Positions 51,029 through 60,227 of a DNA stretch of 64,000 nt are shown one piece after another. The stretch spans positions 1 through 64,000 of the forward strand of contig JAGAVX010000138.1 of the NCBI GenBank assembly GCA_017941705.1. The letters are read 5' to 3'. This DNA is from Atopobiaceae bacterium (GTDB taxonomy: Bacteria > Actinomycetota > Coriobacteriia > Coriobacteriales > Atopobiaceae). Within the stretch, counting starts at the first letter, position 1. Every line of letters starts with the position of its first letter. Made by a program: the position numbers and the translations under genes. The notes beneath the pieces are model-generated. The model did no database searches and was not told the origin of the DNA. It worked only from the letters and a program-made list of their open reading frames with translations.

Positions 51029-51796
51029 TTACGCCATGGCGGAGTGCACCATATCGGCAAAGCCGTCGGCCTTGAGCGAAGCGCCACCGACGAGAGCGCC
51101 GTCGACGTCTTCCTTCTCCAGGAAGCCAGCGATGTTGCTCGGGTTGGCGGAGCCGCCGTACAGGATGCGGATGCCGGCAGCGGTCTCCTCGCCGAAGATC
51201 TCAACGAGGGTCTTGCGGATGGCGCCGCAGACTTCCTGCGCGTCGTCAGCGGTAGCGGTCTTGCCGGTGCCGATGGCCCAGATGGGCTCGTAGGCGATGA
51301 CATACTTGGAAGGATCGGTGATCTCGAGACCAGCGGTGTCCTTCTTGATCTGATCGACGACGAACTCTACGTGCGTGCCGGCCTCGCGGATCTCGAGGGA
51401 CTCGCCGCAGCAGCTGATGGGGACGATGCCGTGAGCCATGAGGGCCTTGGCCTTCTTGTTGATGTCCTCGTCGGTCTCGCCAAAGTAGTCGCGACGCTCG
51501 GAGTGACCGATGATGCAGTAGGTGGCACCAACAGCCTCGAGCATGTTGGGAGCGGTCTCGCCAGTGTAGGCGCCGGCCTCTTCCCAGTAGACGTTCTGGG
51601 CGGAAAGGGCAAACGGGGCCTCTTCCTTCTCGATGACCTCAGCGACGCCCTTGAGGTTGACCGCGGGAGGAGCGACGACGACGTCGACGTCGCCCGTGCC
51701 GCCCTCAAGCTCCTTGGCCAGACCCTGGGCCAGCACGATGGCCTCAGAGAAGGTCTTGTTCATCTTCCAGTTACCAGCAATCATCCTCTTACGCAT
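51029..51796 (-). CDS. tpiA: Triosephosphate isomerase
   Basis: The 255-residue enzyme interconverts dihydroxyacetone phosphate and glyceraldehyde 3-phosphate. Catalytic residues are N9 and K11 in AGNWKMNK, H98 in IIGHSERR and E170 in AYEPIWAIGTG, with the phosphate-binding GGASLKADGF at the end. The ATG at 51796 has GGAGG nine bases upstream and overlaps the pgk stop by eight bases, so the two are coupled. Confidence 0.96.
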   Translation of the reverse strand: MRKRMIAGNWKMNKTFSEAIVLAQGLAKELEGGTGDVDVVVAPPAVNLKGVAEVIEKEEAPFALSAQNVYWEEAGAYTGETAPNMLEAVGATYCIIGHSERRDYFGETDEDINKKAKALMAHGIVPISCCGESLEIREAGTHVEFVVDQIKKDTAGLEITDPSKYVIAYEPIWAIGTGKTATADDAQEVCGAIRKTLVEIFGEETAAGIRILYGGSANPSNIAGFLEKEDVDGALVGGASLKADGFADMVHSAMA

Positions 51797-52979
51797 CGAG
51801 AAGCGCCTCCACTCCAGGAAGAGCCTTGCCCTCGACGAGCTCCATGGAAGCGCCACCACCGGTGGAGATCCAGCTCATCTGGTCAGCCAGGCCAAACTTG
51901 TTGATAGCCGCGACGGAGTCGCCGCCGCCGATGATGGACGTGCAGTCCGAAGCGCCGATGGCACGGGCCACGGCCTCGGTGCCCTTGGCAAACTGATCGA
52001 ACTCGAAGACGCCCATGGGGCCATTCCAGAACACGGTGGCCGCGTCCTTGACGGCATCGCAATACAGCTCGATGGTCTTGGGACCGATGTCCATGCCCAT
52101 CATGTCGTCAGGAATCTTGTCGGAGTCGAAGATAACGCCCTCAGCGTCCTCGCCAAAGTGGTCGGCGCAGACGTTGTCGACGGGCAGCAGGATCTTGCAG
52201 CCCTTGGCCTCGGCCTTCTTGAGCATCTCGCCAGCGCGCTCGATCCAGTCCTCCTCCTTGAGGGAGGTACCCACGGTGTAGCCCTTGGCCAGGAAGAAGG
52301 TGTAGGCCATGCCGCCACCGATGATCAGGGTGTCAGCGGACTCGATGAGGTTCTCAAGGACGCCAATCTTGCTGGAGACCTTGGAGCCACCAACGACGGC
52401 GACGAACGGACGCGCGGGATCGGCGAAGATGCCGGTAAGGGTGTCGACTTCCTTCTCCAGAAGGAAACCGGCGACTGCCGGGATGTACTCGGCGGGGCCT
52501 ACGACCGAGCCCTGGGCACGGTGAGCGGTGCCGAAGGCGTCGAGGACGAAGATGTCGGCGTAGGAGGCGAGCTTCTTGGCGACCTCGGGGTCGTTCTTCT
52601 TCTCGGCCTTGAGGAAGCGGACGTTCTCGAGCACGAGGATGTCGCCAGGCTTGACGGCTGCGCAGGCGGCAGCGGCCTCGTCACCATAGGTGTCGGCGAC
52701 GAACTTGACGTCATAGCCCGTGAGCTCGGCGAGCTTGTCGGCAGCCGGCTTGAGGGAGAGAGCGGGCTCGGGGCCGTCGCCCTTGGGGCGACCGAGGTGC
52801 GACATCAGGATGATGCCAGCGCCCTGCTCCTTGAGGTACTTGATGGTGGGGATGGCAGCGCGCACGCGCGTGTCATCGGTCACCACGCCGTCCTTCAGGG
52901 GGACATTGAAGTCGACGCGCATGATGATCTTCTTGCCCTTGACGTCGATGTCCCGGACGGTCTTCTTGGTAAAGGCCAT
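51789..52979 (-). CDS. pgk: Phosphoglycerate kinase
   Basis: The 396-residue enzyme makes ATP from 1,3-bisphosphoglycerate. RVDFNVPL, SHLGRPKG and the nucleotide-binding GGGDSVAA region are all present, and length is usual. I chose the ATG at 52979 with GGAG eight bases upstream; a GTG three codons earlier is less likely. It lies 108 bp after gapA, with a GC-rich hairpin between. Confidence 0.96.
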   Translation of the reverse strand: MAFTKKTVRDIDVKGKKIIMRVDFNVPLKDGVVTDDTRVRAAIPTIKYLKEQGAGIILMSHLGRPKGDGPEPALSLKPAADKLAELTGYDVKFVADTYGDEAAAACAAVKPGDILVLENVRFLKAEKKNDPEVAKKLASYADIFVLDAFGTAHRAQGSVVGPAEYIPAVAGFLLEKEVDTLTGIFADPARPFVAVVGGSKVSSKIGVLENLIESADTLIIGGGMAYTFFLAKGYTVGTSLKEEDWIERAGEMLKKAEAKGCKILLPVDNVCADHFGEDAEGVIFDSDKIPDDMMGMDIGPKTIELYCDAVKDAATVFWNGPMGVFEFDQFAKGTEAVARAIGASDCTSIIGGGDSVAAINKFGLADQMSWISTGGGASMELVEGKALPGVEALLDA

Positions 52980-53020
52980 GGGAATCACTCCTTACGAAAA
53001 TCGATGCGAACAGAAAGGAA

Positions 53021-53060
53021 GGGGCGCGGCGCGGGCCTTGCGAGCCGGCGACCGCGCCCC
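53021..53060 (-). terminator. GC-rich hairpin between gapA and pgk
   Basis: GGGGCGCGG (53021-53029) pairs with CCGCGCCCC (53052-53060). On the minus strand it is followed by TTCCTTTC. It may cause partial termination or protect the gapA message, giving more GAPDH than PGK. Confidence 0.65.
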
Positions 53061-53087
53061 GTCTACACCAGAGGTTCTGCCACGAAT

Positions 53088-54110
53088 TTAGGCAACGAAC
53101 TTCTCGAAGTACTTGATGGTGCGGACCATCTGAGAGGTGTAGGAGTTCTCGTTGTCGTACCAAGAGACGACCTGGACCAGATACTCGTCGTCGGAGACCT
53201 TGGAGACCATGGTCTGGGTGGCGTCGAAGAGCGAGCCGTACGTCATGCCGACGATGTCGGAGGAGACGATCTCGTCCTCGTTGTAGCCGAAGGACTCGTT
53301 GGACTGAGCCTTCATAGCGGCGTTGATGGCGTCAACGGTGACTTCCTTGTCCGTCTTGATGACGGCGAACAGGAGGGTGGTGGAGCCAGTGGGGGTCGGG
53401 ACGCGCTGAGCGGCGCCGATGAGCTTGCCGTTGAGCTCGGGGATGACCAGGCCGATGGCCTTGGCAGCACCGGTGCTGTTCGGGACGATGTTGACAGCGC
53501 CAGCGCGGGCACGACGGAGGTCGCCCTTGCGCTGCGGGCCGTCGAGGATCATCTGGTCGCCAGTGTAGGCGTGGATGGTGGCCATGATGCCGCTCTGGAT
53601 GGGAGCGAAGTCGTTCAGGGCCTTGGCCATCGGAGCCAGGCAGTTGGTGGTGCAGGAGGCGGCGGAGATGATGTCGTCGTCAGCGGTCAGCGTCTCATGG
53701 TTGACGTTGAAGACGATGGTGGGCAGATCGTTGCCAGCAGGAGCGGAGATGACGACCTTCTTGGCACCGGCGTCAATGTGAGCCTGGGCCTTGGCCTTAG
53801 CGGTGTAGAAACCGGTGCACTCGAGGACGACGTCGACGCCCAGCTCGCCCCAAGGCAGCTCGGCAGCGTTGGCCTTTGCGTAGATGGTGATCTTCTTGCC
53901 GTCAACCTGGATGAAGTCCTCGCCAGCCACGACTTCGTGGTCGCGAGCATAGTTGCCCTGGGAGGAGTCGTACTTCAGGAGGTGAGCAAGCATCTTCGGG
54001 GAGGTGAGGTCGTTGATAGCGACGATCTCGGAGCCCTCGTGACCGAACATCTGACGGAAAGCCAGGCGGCCGATACGACCAAAGCCATTGATAGCAACCT
54101 TAACTGCCAT
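53088..54110 (-). CDS. gapA: Glyceraldehyde-3-phosphate dehydrogenase, type I
   Basis: The 340-residue enzyme oxidises glyceraldehyde 3-phosphate with NAD. It has [11 protein letters not shown] at the N-terminus and the active-site Cys in [10 protein letters not shown]. Length is usual. The ATG has AAGGAG five bases upstream. It is first of the gapA-pgk-tpiA unit, with its promoter in the 166 bp before it. Confidence 0.97.
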   Translation of the reverse strand: MAVKVAINGFGRIGRLAFRQMFGHEGSEIVAINDLTSPKMLAHLLKYDSSQGNYARDHEVVAGEDFIQVDGKKITIYAKANAAELPWGELGVDVVLECTGFYTAKAKAQAHIDAGAKKVVISAPAGNDLPTIVFNVNHETLTADDDIISAASCTTNCLAPMAKALNDFAPIQSGIMATIHAYTGDQMILDGPQRKGDLRRARAGAVNIVPNSTGAAKAIGLVIPELNGKLIGAAQRVPTPTGSTTLLFAVIKTDKEVTVDAINAAMKAQSNESFGYNEDEIVSSDIVGMTYGSLFDATQTMVSKVSDDEYLVQVVSWYDNENSYTSQMVRTIKYFEKFVA

Positions 54111-54276
54111 ACTTTCTCCTTTCGCGAGGCCCCCCGAGGCCGTTCCCCGAGACAGGCCTTAACCAACATACTGTGGGTAGTCTAACCCCAAACCAGTCAC
54201 ACTCAAGCCATGACTTCCCTGACATATTCAAATTAATCCGTGTTTGGTATCCCAGCGCATTAAACGGCAAATTGTG

Positions 54277-55224
54277 CTATGGGCTGTCCTTGTCCTCCTG
54301 GGCGGCCTCCACCATCGTGCGCAAGCGAAGAATCCTATGGTACATGCCAGATTTTTTGGTCGGGGGCTTGGCGAGGGCGCCGAGGTCGGCAAGCGAGAGC
54401 TCGGGGTACGTTCGCCGCAGCTCGCAGAACTCGCGAACGGCAGGCGGTAGGTTTCGCAGGCCAAACAACCGCTCGGCAGCTTCGATCAGCTCGAGCTGGG
54501 CGCCCGCCGCATTGGTCGTGCGCGTCAGATTGGCCGTCTCGGCGTTCACGCGACGGTTGACCTCGTTCTTGAGAGACTTGACCTGTCGAACGTTCTCGAC
54601 GGCACGCGCAGAACGCATTCCCCCTATCACCCGAAGAAGCCTCACGACGTCGTCAAAGCTCTTGAGATAGATGGCGTATGCCCCGCGCCTGCGGTTGAGG
54701 CGAGCGTTGATGCCATGCTCCCCTATCAGCAGGCTGATGTCGTTGGCAAACTGCTCGCCCGTCACCGCAATCTCAAGGTGGAAGTCCCCGCGCGGGTCGG
54801 CGACGAAGCCGCCCGCCATAAACGCGCCGCGCACGAAGGCGGCCCGACAACAGCGTCTGCGCAGCAGCTGGACCGGCGCGCCGCTCGAGAGCCCACGACC
54901 CGGCACCAGGATTCCCAGTTTGATGAGGTCCTGCTCGAGCTCATCCTGCTCAGGTATCTCGATAAGGTAGTTGCGCGTGCGGTGCAGGTTGGAGTGGCGC
55001 ACCGTAAGCCTGGTCTCAAGGTCAAAGAGCTCGTGCGTGAGCTTGATCATCGTGCGAGCCACCGCGCCGGTCTCGGTCGACACCTTGATCGAGTAGCGTC
55101 CTGGTCCCCTGAACGAGAGCGTGCCGCAAATGCGGATGATTGCCGAGAGCTGCGCGTATGCGCATGCGGGGCAAGCCCCTTCCACACGCGAGAGCTCGTC
55201 TTTTACCTGCGCCGTGAACGACAT
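54277..55224 (-). CDS. whiA: DNA-binding protein WhiA
   Basis: The 315-residue protein has the WhiA layout: an N-terminal LAGLIDADG-like double domain (SFTAQVKDELSR, FVRGAFMAGGFVADP, GDFHLEIAVTG) and a C-terminal helix-turn-helix (LPPAVREFCELRRTYPELSLADLG). It regulates cell division or sporulation genes in Streptomyces and affects division and chromosome segregation in Bacillus. It starts nine bases after the rapZ stop, so they are co-transcribed. The ribosome site is weak, consistent with coupling. Confidence 0.95.
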   Translation of the reverse strand: MSFTAQVKDELSRVEGACPACAYAQLSAIIRICGTLSFRGPGRYSIKVSTETGAVARTMIKLTHELFDLETRLTVRHSNLHRTRNYLIEIPEQDELEQDLIKLGILVPGRGLSSGAPVQLLRRRCCRAAFVRGAFMAGGFVADPRGDFHLEIAVTGEQFANDISLLIGEHGINARLNRRRGAYAIYLKSFDDVVRLLRVIGGMRSARAVENVRQVKSLKNEVNRRVNAETANLTRTTNAAGAQLELIEAAERLFGLRNLPPAVREFCELRRTYPELSLADLGALAKPPTKKSGMYHRILRLRTMVEAAQEDKDSP

Positions 55225-55233
55225 GCCGGCTCG

Positions 55234-56151
55234 CTATGCGGTGTGACGCTCTGCGCGCGCGAGGTCGCGGTGACTCGAGAGCACGTGGTAGCCGGCTTTG
55301 GTGAGGTGGATGGCCGTCTCCTCGGCGATGGCCACCGAACGGTGTTGGCCGCCAGAGCATCCCACGCCCACCGACAGGCGGCTCTTCCCCTCGCCAACGT
55401 ATCCCGGCATCACCGTGTCGAGCAGCGCATTCCAACGCTCGAGAAAGACCTGCGTCTGGGGATGGTTGATGACGAAGTCGCGAACCAGCGGGTCTCGCCC
55501 GGTAAGGGGGCGCATCTCGGGATTCCAGTAGGGGTTGGAGAGAAAGCGCACGTCGATGATGATGTCAGCCTCCCCTGGCATCCCGTACTTGAAGCCAAAG
55601 GAGAACACGTGAACCTCCATGAGCTGCTGCTCGGTGAGGTGCGTGAACTCGGAGAGCAGCCGTGAGCGCAGCTGCTTTGGCTTGAGGCTGGTCGTGTCGA
55701 TGATGAGCGTCGCGCGCTCGAGCATGGCAGCCAGGTTCTGTCGCTCGCGACGTATGGCATCGATGGTCGACTCGCCCTCGACCGCAATGGGATGGGGCCT
55801 TCGGTTGAGAGCGTACCTGCGCAGCAGGGTGTCGTCACTTGCATCCAAGAAGAGGACGCCATAGGTGAACTCATGCGCCGACAGGTCGTCGAGAGCACCG
55901 TCAAGCTCGGCAAAGAGGCCCTGGCTTCGCAGGTCACACACCACTGCGAGATGGCGCCCGACTCCCGAGGAAAGGCCACCCATCTGGGCGACGGACAGGA
56001 TGAGGCTGGGCGGCAGGTTGTCGATCACGTAGTAGCCCAAGTCCTCGAAGGTGTGCATCGCCTCGGTGCGACCCGCACCGCTCATGCCCGTGATGATGAT
56101 GACGTCAGGGCTGTTGAGGGCGGATTCGCGCACGTGTTGTCCATCTGACAT
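55234..56151 (-). CDS. rapZ: RapZ/YvcJ family nucleotide-binding protein
   Basis: The 305-residue protein has Walker A TGMSGAGRTEA at 21-31, NLPPSL and the C-terminal GVGCSGGQHRSV loop. In E. coli RapZ controls a small RNA through RNase E; in Gram-positive bacteria the role is less clear. The ATG at 56151 has AAGGAGG five bases upstream. In many Actinobacteria yvcK lies between rapZ and whiA, but here it does not. Confidence 0.93.
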   Translation of the reverse strand: MSDGQHVRESALNSPDVIIITGMSGAGRTEAMHTFEDLGYYVIDNLPPSLILSVAQMGGLSSGVGRHLAVVCDLRSQGLFAELDGALDDLSAHEFTYGVLFLDASDDTLLRRYALNRRPHPIAVEGESTIDAIRRERQNLAAMLERATLIIDTTSLKPKQLRSRLLSEFTHLTEQQLMEVHVFSFGFKYGMPGEADIIIDVRFLSNPYWNPEMRPLTGRDPLVRDFVINHPQTQVFLERWNALLDTVMPGYVGEGKSRLSVGVGCSGGQHRSVAIAEETAIHLTKAGYHVLSSHRDLARAERHTA

Positions 56152-56267
56152 GCAGGCCTCCTTAGGCAAGAGTGACATCCTCAAGGATAGCGCAGCAGCA
56201 TATGATTATGGTGCGGAGCTGGCATCCTGCGCGCATTCGAGGGCATACCCCAATGCGCAAGCGTGGG

Positions 56268-57059
56268 CTACTCCAGGTACAGGTCGCGCAGGGCTTCGAC
56301 AGCGGGACGCCCGAGACCGTGCTCGCGTGCGAAGTAGGATTCGACCGAGCCGTCCCGCTCCTCGATCTCGTCCATGACCGCCACGAGGTCGCTTTCCTGC
56401 ACGCCATTCGCGCGTTGCCAGCGCTCGATGATCTCAGGTGGCGTCCCCGCGGGAAGACGGTCCGCGACCCCCTCGATGATCGAGCGTCGATACTCGTTGG
56501 TCAGCAAAAAGTCCCCTAAGATGGCCTCGCGCGTCACGCCGAGCAGAAGGCAGATCAAGAGCGCCGAGACGCCGGTTCGATCCTTGCCCGCCGTGCAGTG
56601 AAAGTAGACGGGCACGACTCCCCCGGCGACCTTGTTCACGAGTGCATGCATCGCGGCATTGCCAAAGGCCATGTTCACGTAGAGATCGCGCATGAAGCTT
56701 CCCGATTCGAAGATGTTTGGGTTCTCCCGCTCGAAGCGCTCGATCATCTTGGGAGAAAAGTCCACCTCAGAGCCATCGGCAAACCGCATGCCGCCAATGC
56801 GCTCGTAGGCGCAACCGTCGGGGACATAATCCCGACCGCCCTCTGCCTCCCCCGCGGCGCGCAGGTCGAGTATGAAGCGCAGGCCCATGCCATCGACGAG
56901 GGCCCGTTCGTCGTCCGATAGTCCCGACAGTGCGCTGCCCCTGAAGAAGAGCCCGCGGCGCACGTGGCGCCCGTCCGCGGTGGGCAATCCGCCCAACTCG
57001 CGCAAGTTGAGCTCGGTCGTGAATCCGGGCACGAATCCCGTCGTCGTGGCTAGGTTCAT
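56268..57059 (-). CDS. Tyrosine/serine protein phosphatase family protein (paralogue 2)
   Basis: The 263-residue protein carries the phosphatase loop HCTAGKDRTG with C155 and R161, and an N-terminal NLRELGGLPTADG segment of the Y_phosphatase3 (PF13350) group. It is only distantly like the paralogue at 12140-12949. The ATG at 57059 lies seven bases after the uvrC stop, so it is probably translated from the same message. A link to DNA repair or to cell-wall genes upstream is not shown. Confidence 0.85.
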   Translation of the reverse strand: MNLATTTGFVPGFTTELNLRELGGLPTADGRHVRRGLFFRGSALSGLSDDERALVDGMGLRFILDLRAAGEAEGGRDYVPDGCAYERIGGMRFADGSEVDFSPKMIERFERENPNIFESGSFMRDLYVNMAFGNAAMHALVNKVAGGVVPVYFHCTAGKDRTGVSALLICLLLGVTREAILGDFLLTNEYRRSIIEGVADRLPAGTPPEIIERWQRANGVQESDLVAVMDEIEERDGSVESYFAREHGLGRPAVEALRDLYLE

Positions 57060-57066
57060 GGCTCCC

Positions 57067-59046
57067 CTATCCGATCTCCCGCTGCTGTTCCGCCTCCCAG
57101 GCGCGCAGCGTCTTCCACACGTCCTCCGCAACCTGCTGCGGGACGCCCTTGACCTGGGCGATATCATCCACGCTCGCGGCACGCAGGCGCTTCATCGACC
57201 CAAAGTGGCGCATGATGGCCTTCCGCCGTTTGGGGCCGACCCCCTCGACCTCATCGAGCACCGACACTCCCTGCGCCTTGGTGCGCAGCTCTCGGTGGAA
57301 GGTGATGGCAAAGCGGTGGCTCTCGTCGCGCACTTGCTTGATGAGGTAGAGCGAGGGCGAACCACTCGGCAGCACCACCGGAGTCTCGTCCCATGGGACG
57401 AAGACCTCCTCGTCCGACTTGGCCAGGCCACACACCGGGATGTCCAACCCCAGCTCGTCAAGCTGCTCGAGCGCCGCCGTGAGCTGTGGCTTGCCACCAT
57501 CGACCACCAGCAGGTCGGGCGCGCGGCTCGCAAAGCGCTCGTCCGACATGTTCTTGGGCCCATAACGGCGGCCCAGCACCTCCTGCATGCTCACGAAGTC
57601 GTTGGCCTCGTCAAGCTCGGTGCGGATCTTGAACTTGCGGTACTGGCCCTTGTCGGGACGCCCGTCGGTGAAGACCACCATCGAGGCGACCGTGAAGGCT
57701 CCGTGCAGCGTCGAGATGTCAAAGCACTCGATGCGCAGTGGCGGGGCATCGAGGGCAAGCGCGCTCTCGAGCTGAAGAAGCGCCTGGTTGGTGCGGTCAT
57801 CCGCATATCCGGTGCGCACCATGTAGCGGTTGAGCGCATGATGGGCGTTGTCGGCCGCCATGCCAAGAAGATGTCGCTTCTCTCCACGCTTGGGCACATG
57901 CACGCGACAGGCGCGCTGGCGCTTCTCCGCGAGCCACTCCCCGAGCAGCTGCGCATCGGGTAGCTCGCAGGGTACGCACACCTCGGCCGGAATGTCCGCC
58001 GTCTCCCCGTAATAGCGCTTGACAAAGCCCTCCACCAGCTCCGTCTCGGTCACGTCGGCGCCTTTGTTGAGGATGAACTCCGACGAGCGGATGACGCGGC
58101 CCTCACGCACCACAAAGACGCAGGCAGCCGAGATGGTCTCCTCGCGATAGAATCCGAGCAGGTCAAGGTTGACGTCGGACGAGAACACGACCTGCTGCCG
58201 GTCATCGAGGCCCTCGAGTACCTCTATGCGATGCTTGATGCGCCCCGCCCGCTCGAACTCGAGCTCGGCCGCCGCCTCGGCCATCTGCTCGCGCAGGTCT
58301 CCGATGATCTGGGACCGGCGCCCCTCAAGGAACTGCTCGACCTGACGCACGTGACGCCCGTAGTCGGCGGTGGTGATAGCGCCACAGCACACGCCCGGGC
58401 CTCTCCCGACGTGGCTGTCAAAGCACGGCCTGCCCCGCTCGGCCAGCACCAGGTTTGCCACAGCCACGTCATCGGGATGGCTGTCGAGGTAGCGTTTGGA
58501 GCGCTTCCACTCGGCACAGGTCCCGATGCAGATGGGTACCGCCTTGCGCAGCATCGCGATCGTCTCGCGCGCCGCCTTCGCATCGGTGTAGGGGCCAAAG
58601 TATCGGGTCCCCTTTCGATGCTTCTCGCGCGTGTACTTGATGGCGGGATAGACGTCGCCCTCGGTAATCGCGATGAACGGGTAGCTCTTGTCGTCCTTGT
58701 AGTCGACGTTGAAGTATGGGTGGTACTGCTCGATGAGGTTTCGCTCGAGCACCAGAGCCTCGTGCTCGCTGCCCACGACCACATAGTCAAAGCTGCGAAC
58801 GACCTGCATCATAAGCGGAATCTTGTCGCGATCGTCCTGCAGAGTCACGTACTGCCGCATGCGAGCGCGAAGGTTCTTGGCCTTGCCCACATAGATGACC
58901 TCGCCCGCAGCATCCTTCCACAGGTAGCAGCCAGGTTCGGTTGGAACACGGGAGACCTGCTCGGCAATGCTCGCCAGGCCCTTGTCCTCAGGACGGGGCG
59001 CCTCGAGGTCGAAGTCGGTGACGTGCGAGGATTCGTTGACGCTCAT
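57067..59046 (-). CDS. uvrC: Excinuclease ABC subunit C
   Basis: The 659-residue nuclease makes the dual incision in nucleotide excision repair. It has the GIY-YIG domain (PGCYLWKDAAGEVIYVGKAKNLR region), a UVR motif (EQMAEAAAELEFERAGRIKHRI region), the RNase H-like catalytic half (CFDISTLHG, VVDGGKPQL) and C-terminal HhH pairs (VEGVGPKRRKAI, IAQVKGVPQQVAE). Its ATG overlaps the end of the upstream PLP-enzyme gene by four bases, so it is coupled to the cell-wall-like genes. Confidence 0.96.
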   Translation of the reverse strand: MSVNESSHVTDFDLEAPRPEDKGLASIAEQVSRVPTEPGCYLWKDAAGEVIYVGKAKNLRARMRQYVTLQDDRDKIPLMMQVVRSFDYVVVGSEHEALVLERNLIEQYHPYFNVDYKDDKSYPFIAITEGDVYPAIKYTREKHRKGTRYFGPYTDAKAARETIAMLRKAVPICIGTCAEWKRSKRYLDSHPDDVAVANLVLAERGRPCFDSHVGRGPGVCCGAITTADYGRHVRQVEQFLEGRRSQIIGDLREQMAEAAAELEFERAGRIKHRIEVLEGLDDRQQVVFSSDVNLDLLGFYREETISAACVFVVREGRVIRSSEFILNKGADVTETELVEGFVKRYYGETADIPAEVCVPCELPDAQLLGEWLAEKRQRACRVHVPKRGEKRHLLGMAADNAHHALNRYMVRTGYADDRTNQALLQLESALALDAPPLRIECFDISTLHGAFTVASMVVFTDGRPDKGQYRKFKIRTELDEANDFVSMQEVLGRRYGPKNMSDERFASRAPDLLVVDGGKPQLTAALEQLDELGLDIPVCGLAKSDEEVFVPWDETPVVLPSGSPSLYLIKQVRDESHRFAITFHRELRTKAQGVSVLDEVEGVGPKRRKAIMRHFGSMKRLRAASVDDIAQVKGVPQQVAEDVWKTLRAWEAEQQREIG

Positions 59047-60221
59047 CGTGAGACCACGGCACCGCGCAGTGCCTTGGCAACGTCGTGCACCCGAGCCGGG
59101 CTCAAGTCGCAGGGCAGCGCCACTGTGCCACGAGTGAGGGCTGCCGTGTTCGGAAGAGTGCCGAGCGATCCATCGTAGCCGTATATGCGCGGATCGCTCA
59201 CACCGGGGTACAGAAGCGGCCTATACCACGGAACGGCATAGAGGCCTGCAGCGGCGATGCCGGCAATCGCATCGTCGGCCTCCTTGTTGGTCGGAAGATT
59301 GACCGCAAGGCGAAGCAGCGGCTGGCCTGAGCCCACCAACGTGCGGGAGACCTTGACCCCATGCACGTCCGCAAGCTCGCGAGCATAGGTGTCGAGGGCC
59401 GCGACACGGAGGTCGAGGCTGGTCGGTAGTGCCTCGAGCGGACCGATGACCTGCTCGCACGACCAGGCATCCATGCGCATGGGCTCATGGGCGACCTCGC
59501 CCGCCATCTCGCCCTGGGCGATGGCCGGCTCAAAGCTCCCGTGTGCCACCATGCGCTCGCGCAGGCCATGTGCCAGCTTTGCCGGCATGTGGTTGAGGGC
59601 GCGAATCTGCGTGCGGTAGCTGCGCATGGCCTTGGCCAGCTTTCCCGCGGGCTCTGGCAGCGAGGAGAGCGCGGCCGCCACGGCATCGTGAAGCTGCGTA
59701 TCCTTCATGCGCGGATTGACCCATACCGCGCCGCCAAAGTAAGTCGGCAGCATCTTCTCGACACCAAAGGAATGGAACGAGAAGTCGGCGTAGGGCATGT
59801 CGTCATCGTCGGTTGCCAAACGCCCCACGCAATGCGCGCAGTCCTCGAGCAGCACCGCACCGCGTTCGTCGGCGGCCTTGCGCAATGCCCTCGATGAGGC
59901 CACGTCGATATAGCCAAACGTGTGCTGGTCGACGATGCCCATGACGGAGGGGTCGGTGGGAAGCGTGCCCGCGTCGAGCGACAGCGTCTTTGCCGACACG
60001 TCACCATAGAGCGGGTGCAACCCGGCTGCGATGATGGGATCTACGGCGGTGCAGCAGGTCAGGAGCTGCGTGACGATGGAACCCTCGCCATGCAGGCGGG
60101 CAAGCTCGCGCAGAACCACCAGCATGCCATGGCGCGCCCTGAAGACCAGAAACCAGTCGCCCGCATCGGTTCCCGTACGGGTAGCAAGCGTCTCCCGCAG
60201 TTCCGTCTGCACGTCAGCCAT
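59043..60221 (-). CDS. PLP-dependent aminotransferase-like protein (DegT/DnrJ/EryC1 type)
   Basis: The 392-residue protein has the fold type I PLP layout of the DegT group. D127 in LLEDCAHCVG contacts the cofactor, and K156 in SFGVEKMLPTYFGG is the likely Schiff-base lysine. Sequence around these sites is looser than in sugar aminotransferases, so the substrate may not be a nucleotide sugar. It lies six bases after the ATP-grasp ligase gene and overlaps uvrC. By context it may serve amino-acid or cell-wall precursor metabolism; this is inference. Confidence 0.75.
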   Translation of the reverse strand: MADVQTELRETLATRTGTDAGDWFLVFRARHGMLVVLRELARLHGEGSIVTQLLTCCTAVDPIIAAGLHPLYGDVSAKTLSLDAGTLPTDPSVMGIVDQHTFGYIDVASSRALRKAADERGAVLLEDCAHCVGRLATDDDDMPYADFSFHSFGVEKMLPTYFGGAVWVNPRMKDTQLHDAVAAALSSLPEPAGKLAKAMRSYRTQIRALNHMPAKLAHGLRERMVAHGSFEPAIAQGEMAGEVAHEPMRMDAWSCEQVIGPLEALPTSLDLRVAALDTYARELADVHGVKVSRTLVGSGQPLLRLAVNLPTNKEADDAIAGIAAAGLYAVPWYRPLLYPGVSDPRIYGYDGSLGTLPNTAALTRGTVALPCDLSPARVHDVAKALRGAVVSR

Positions 60222-60227
60222 CGTTGC

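Noticed and set aside
51633-54185. 850-codon plus-strand open frame opposite tpiA, pgk and gapA
   Set aside because: Shadow of highly conserved glycolytic genes; no family features.
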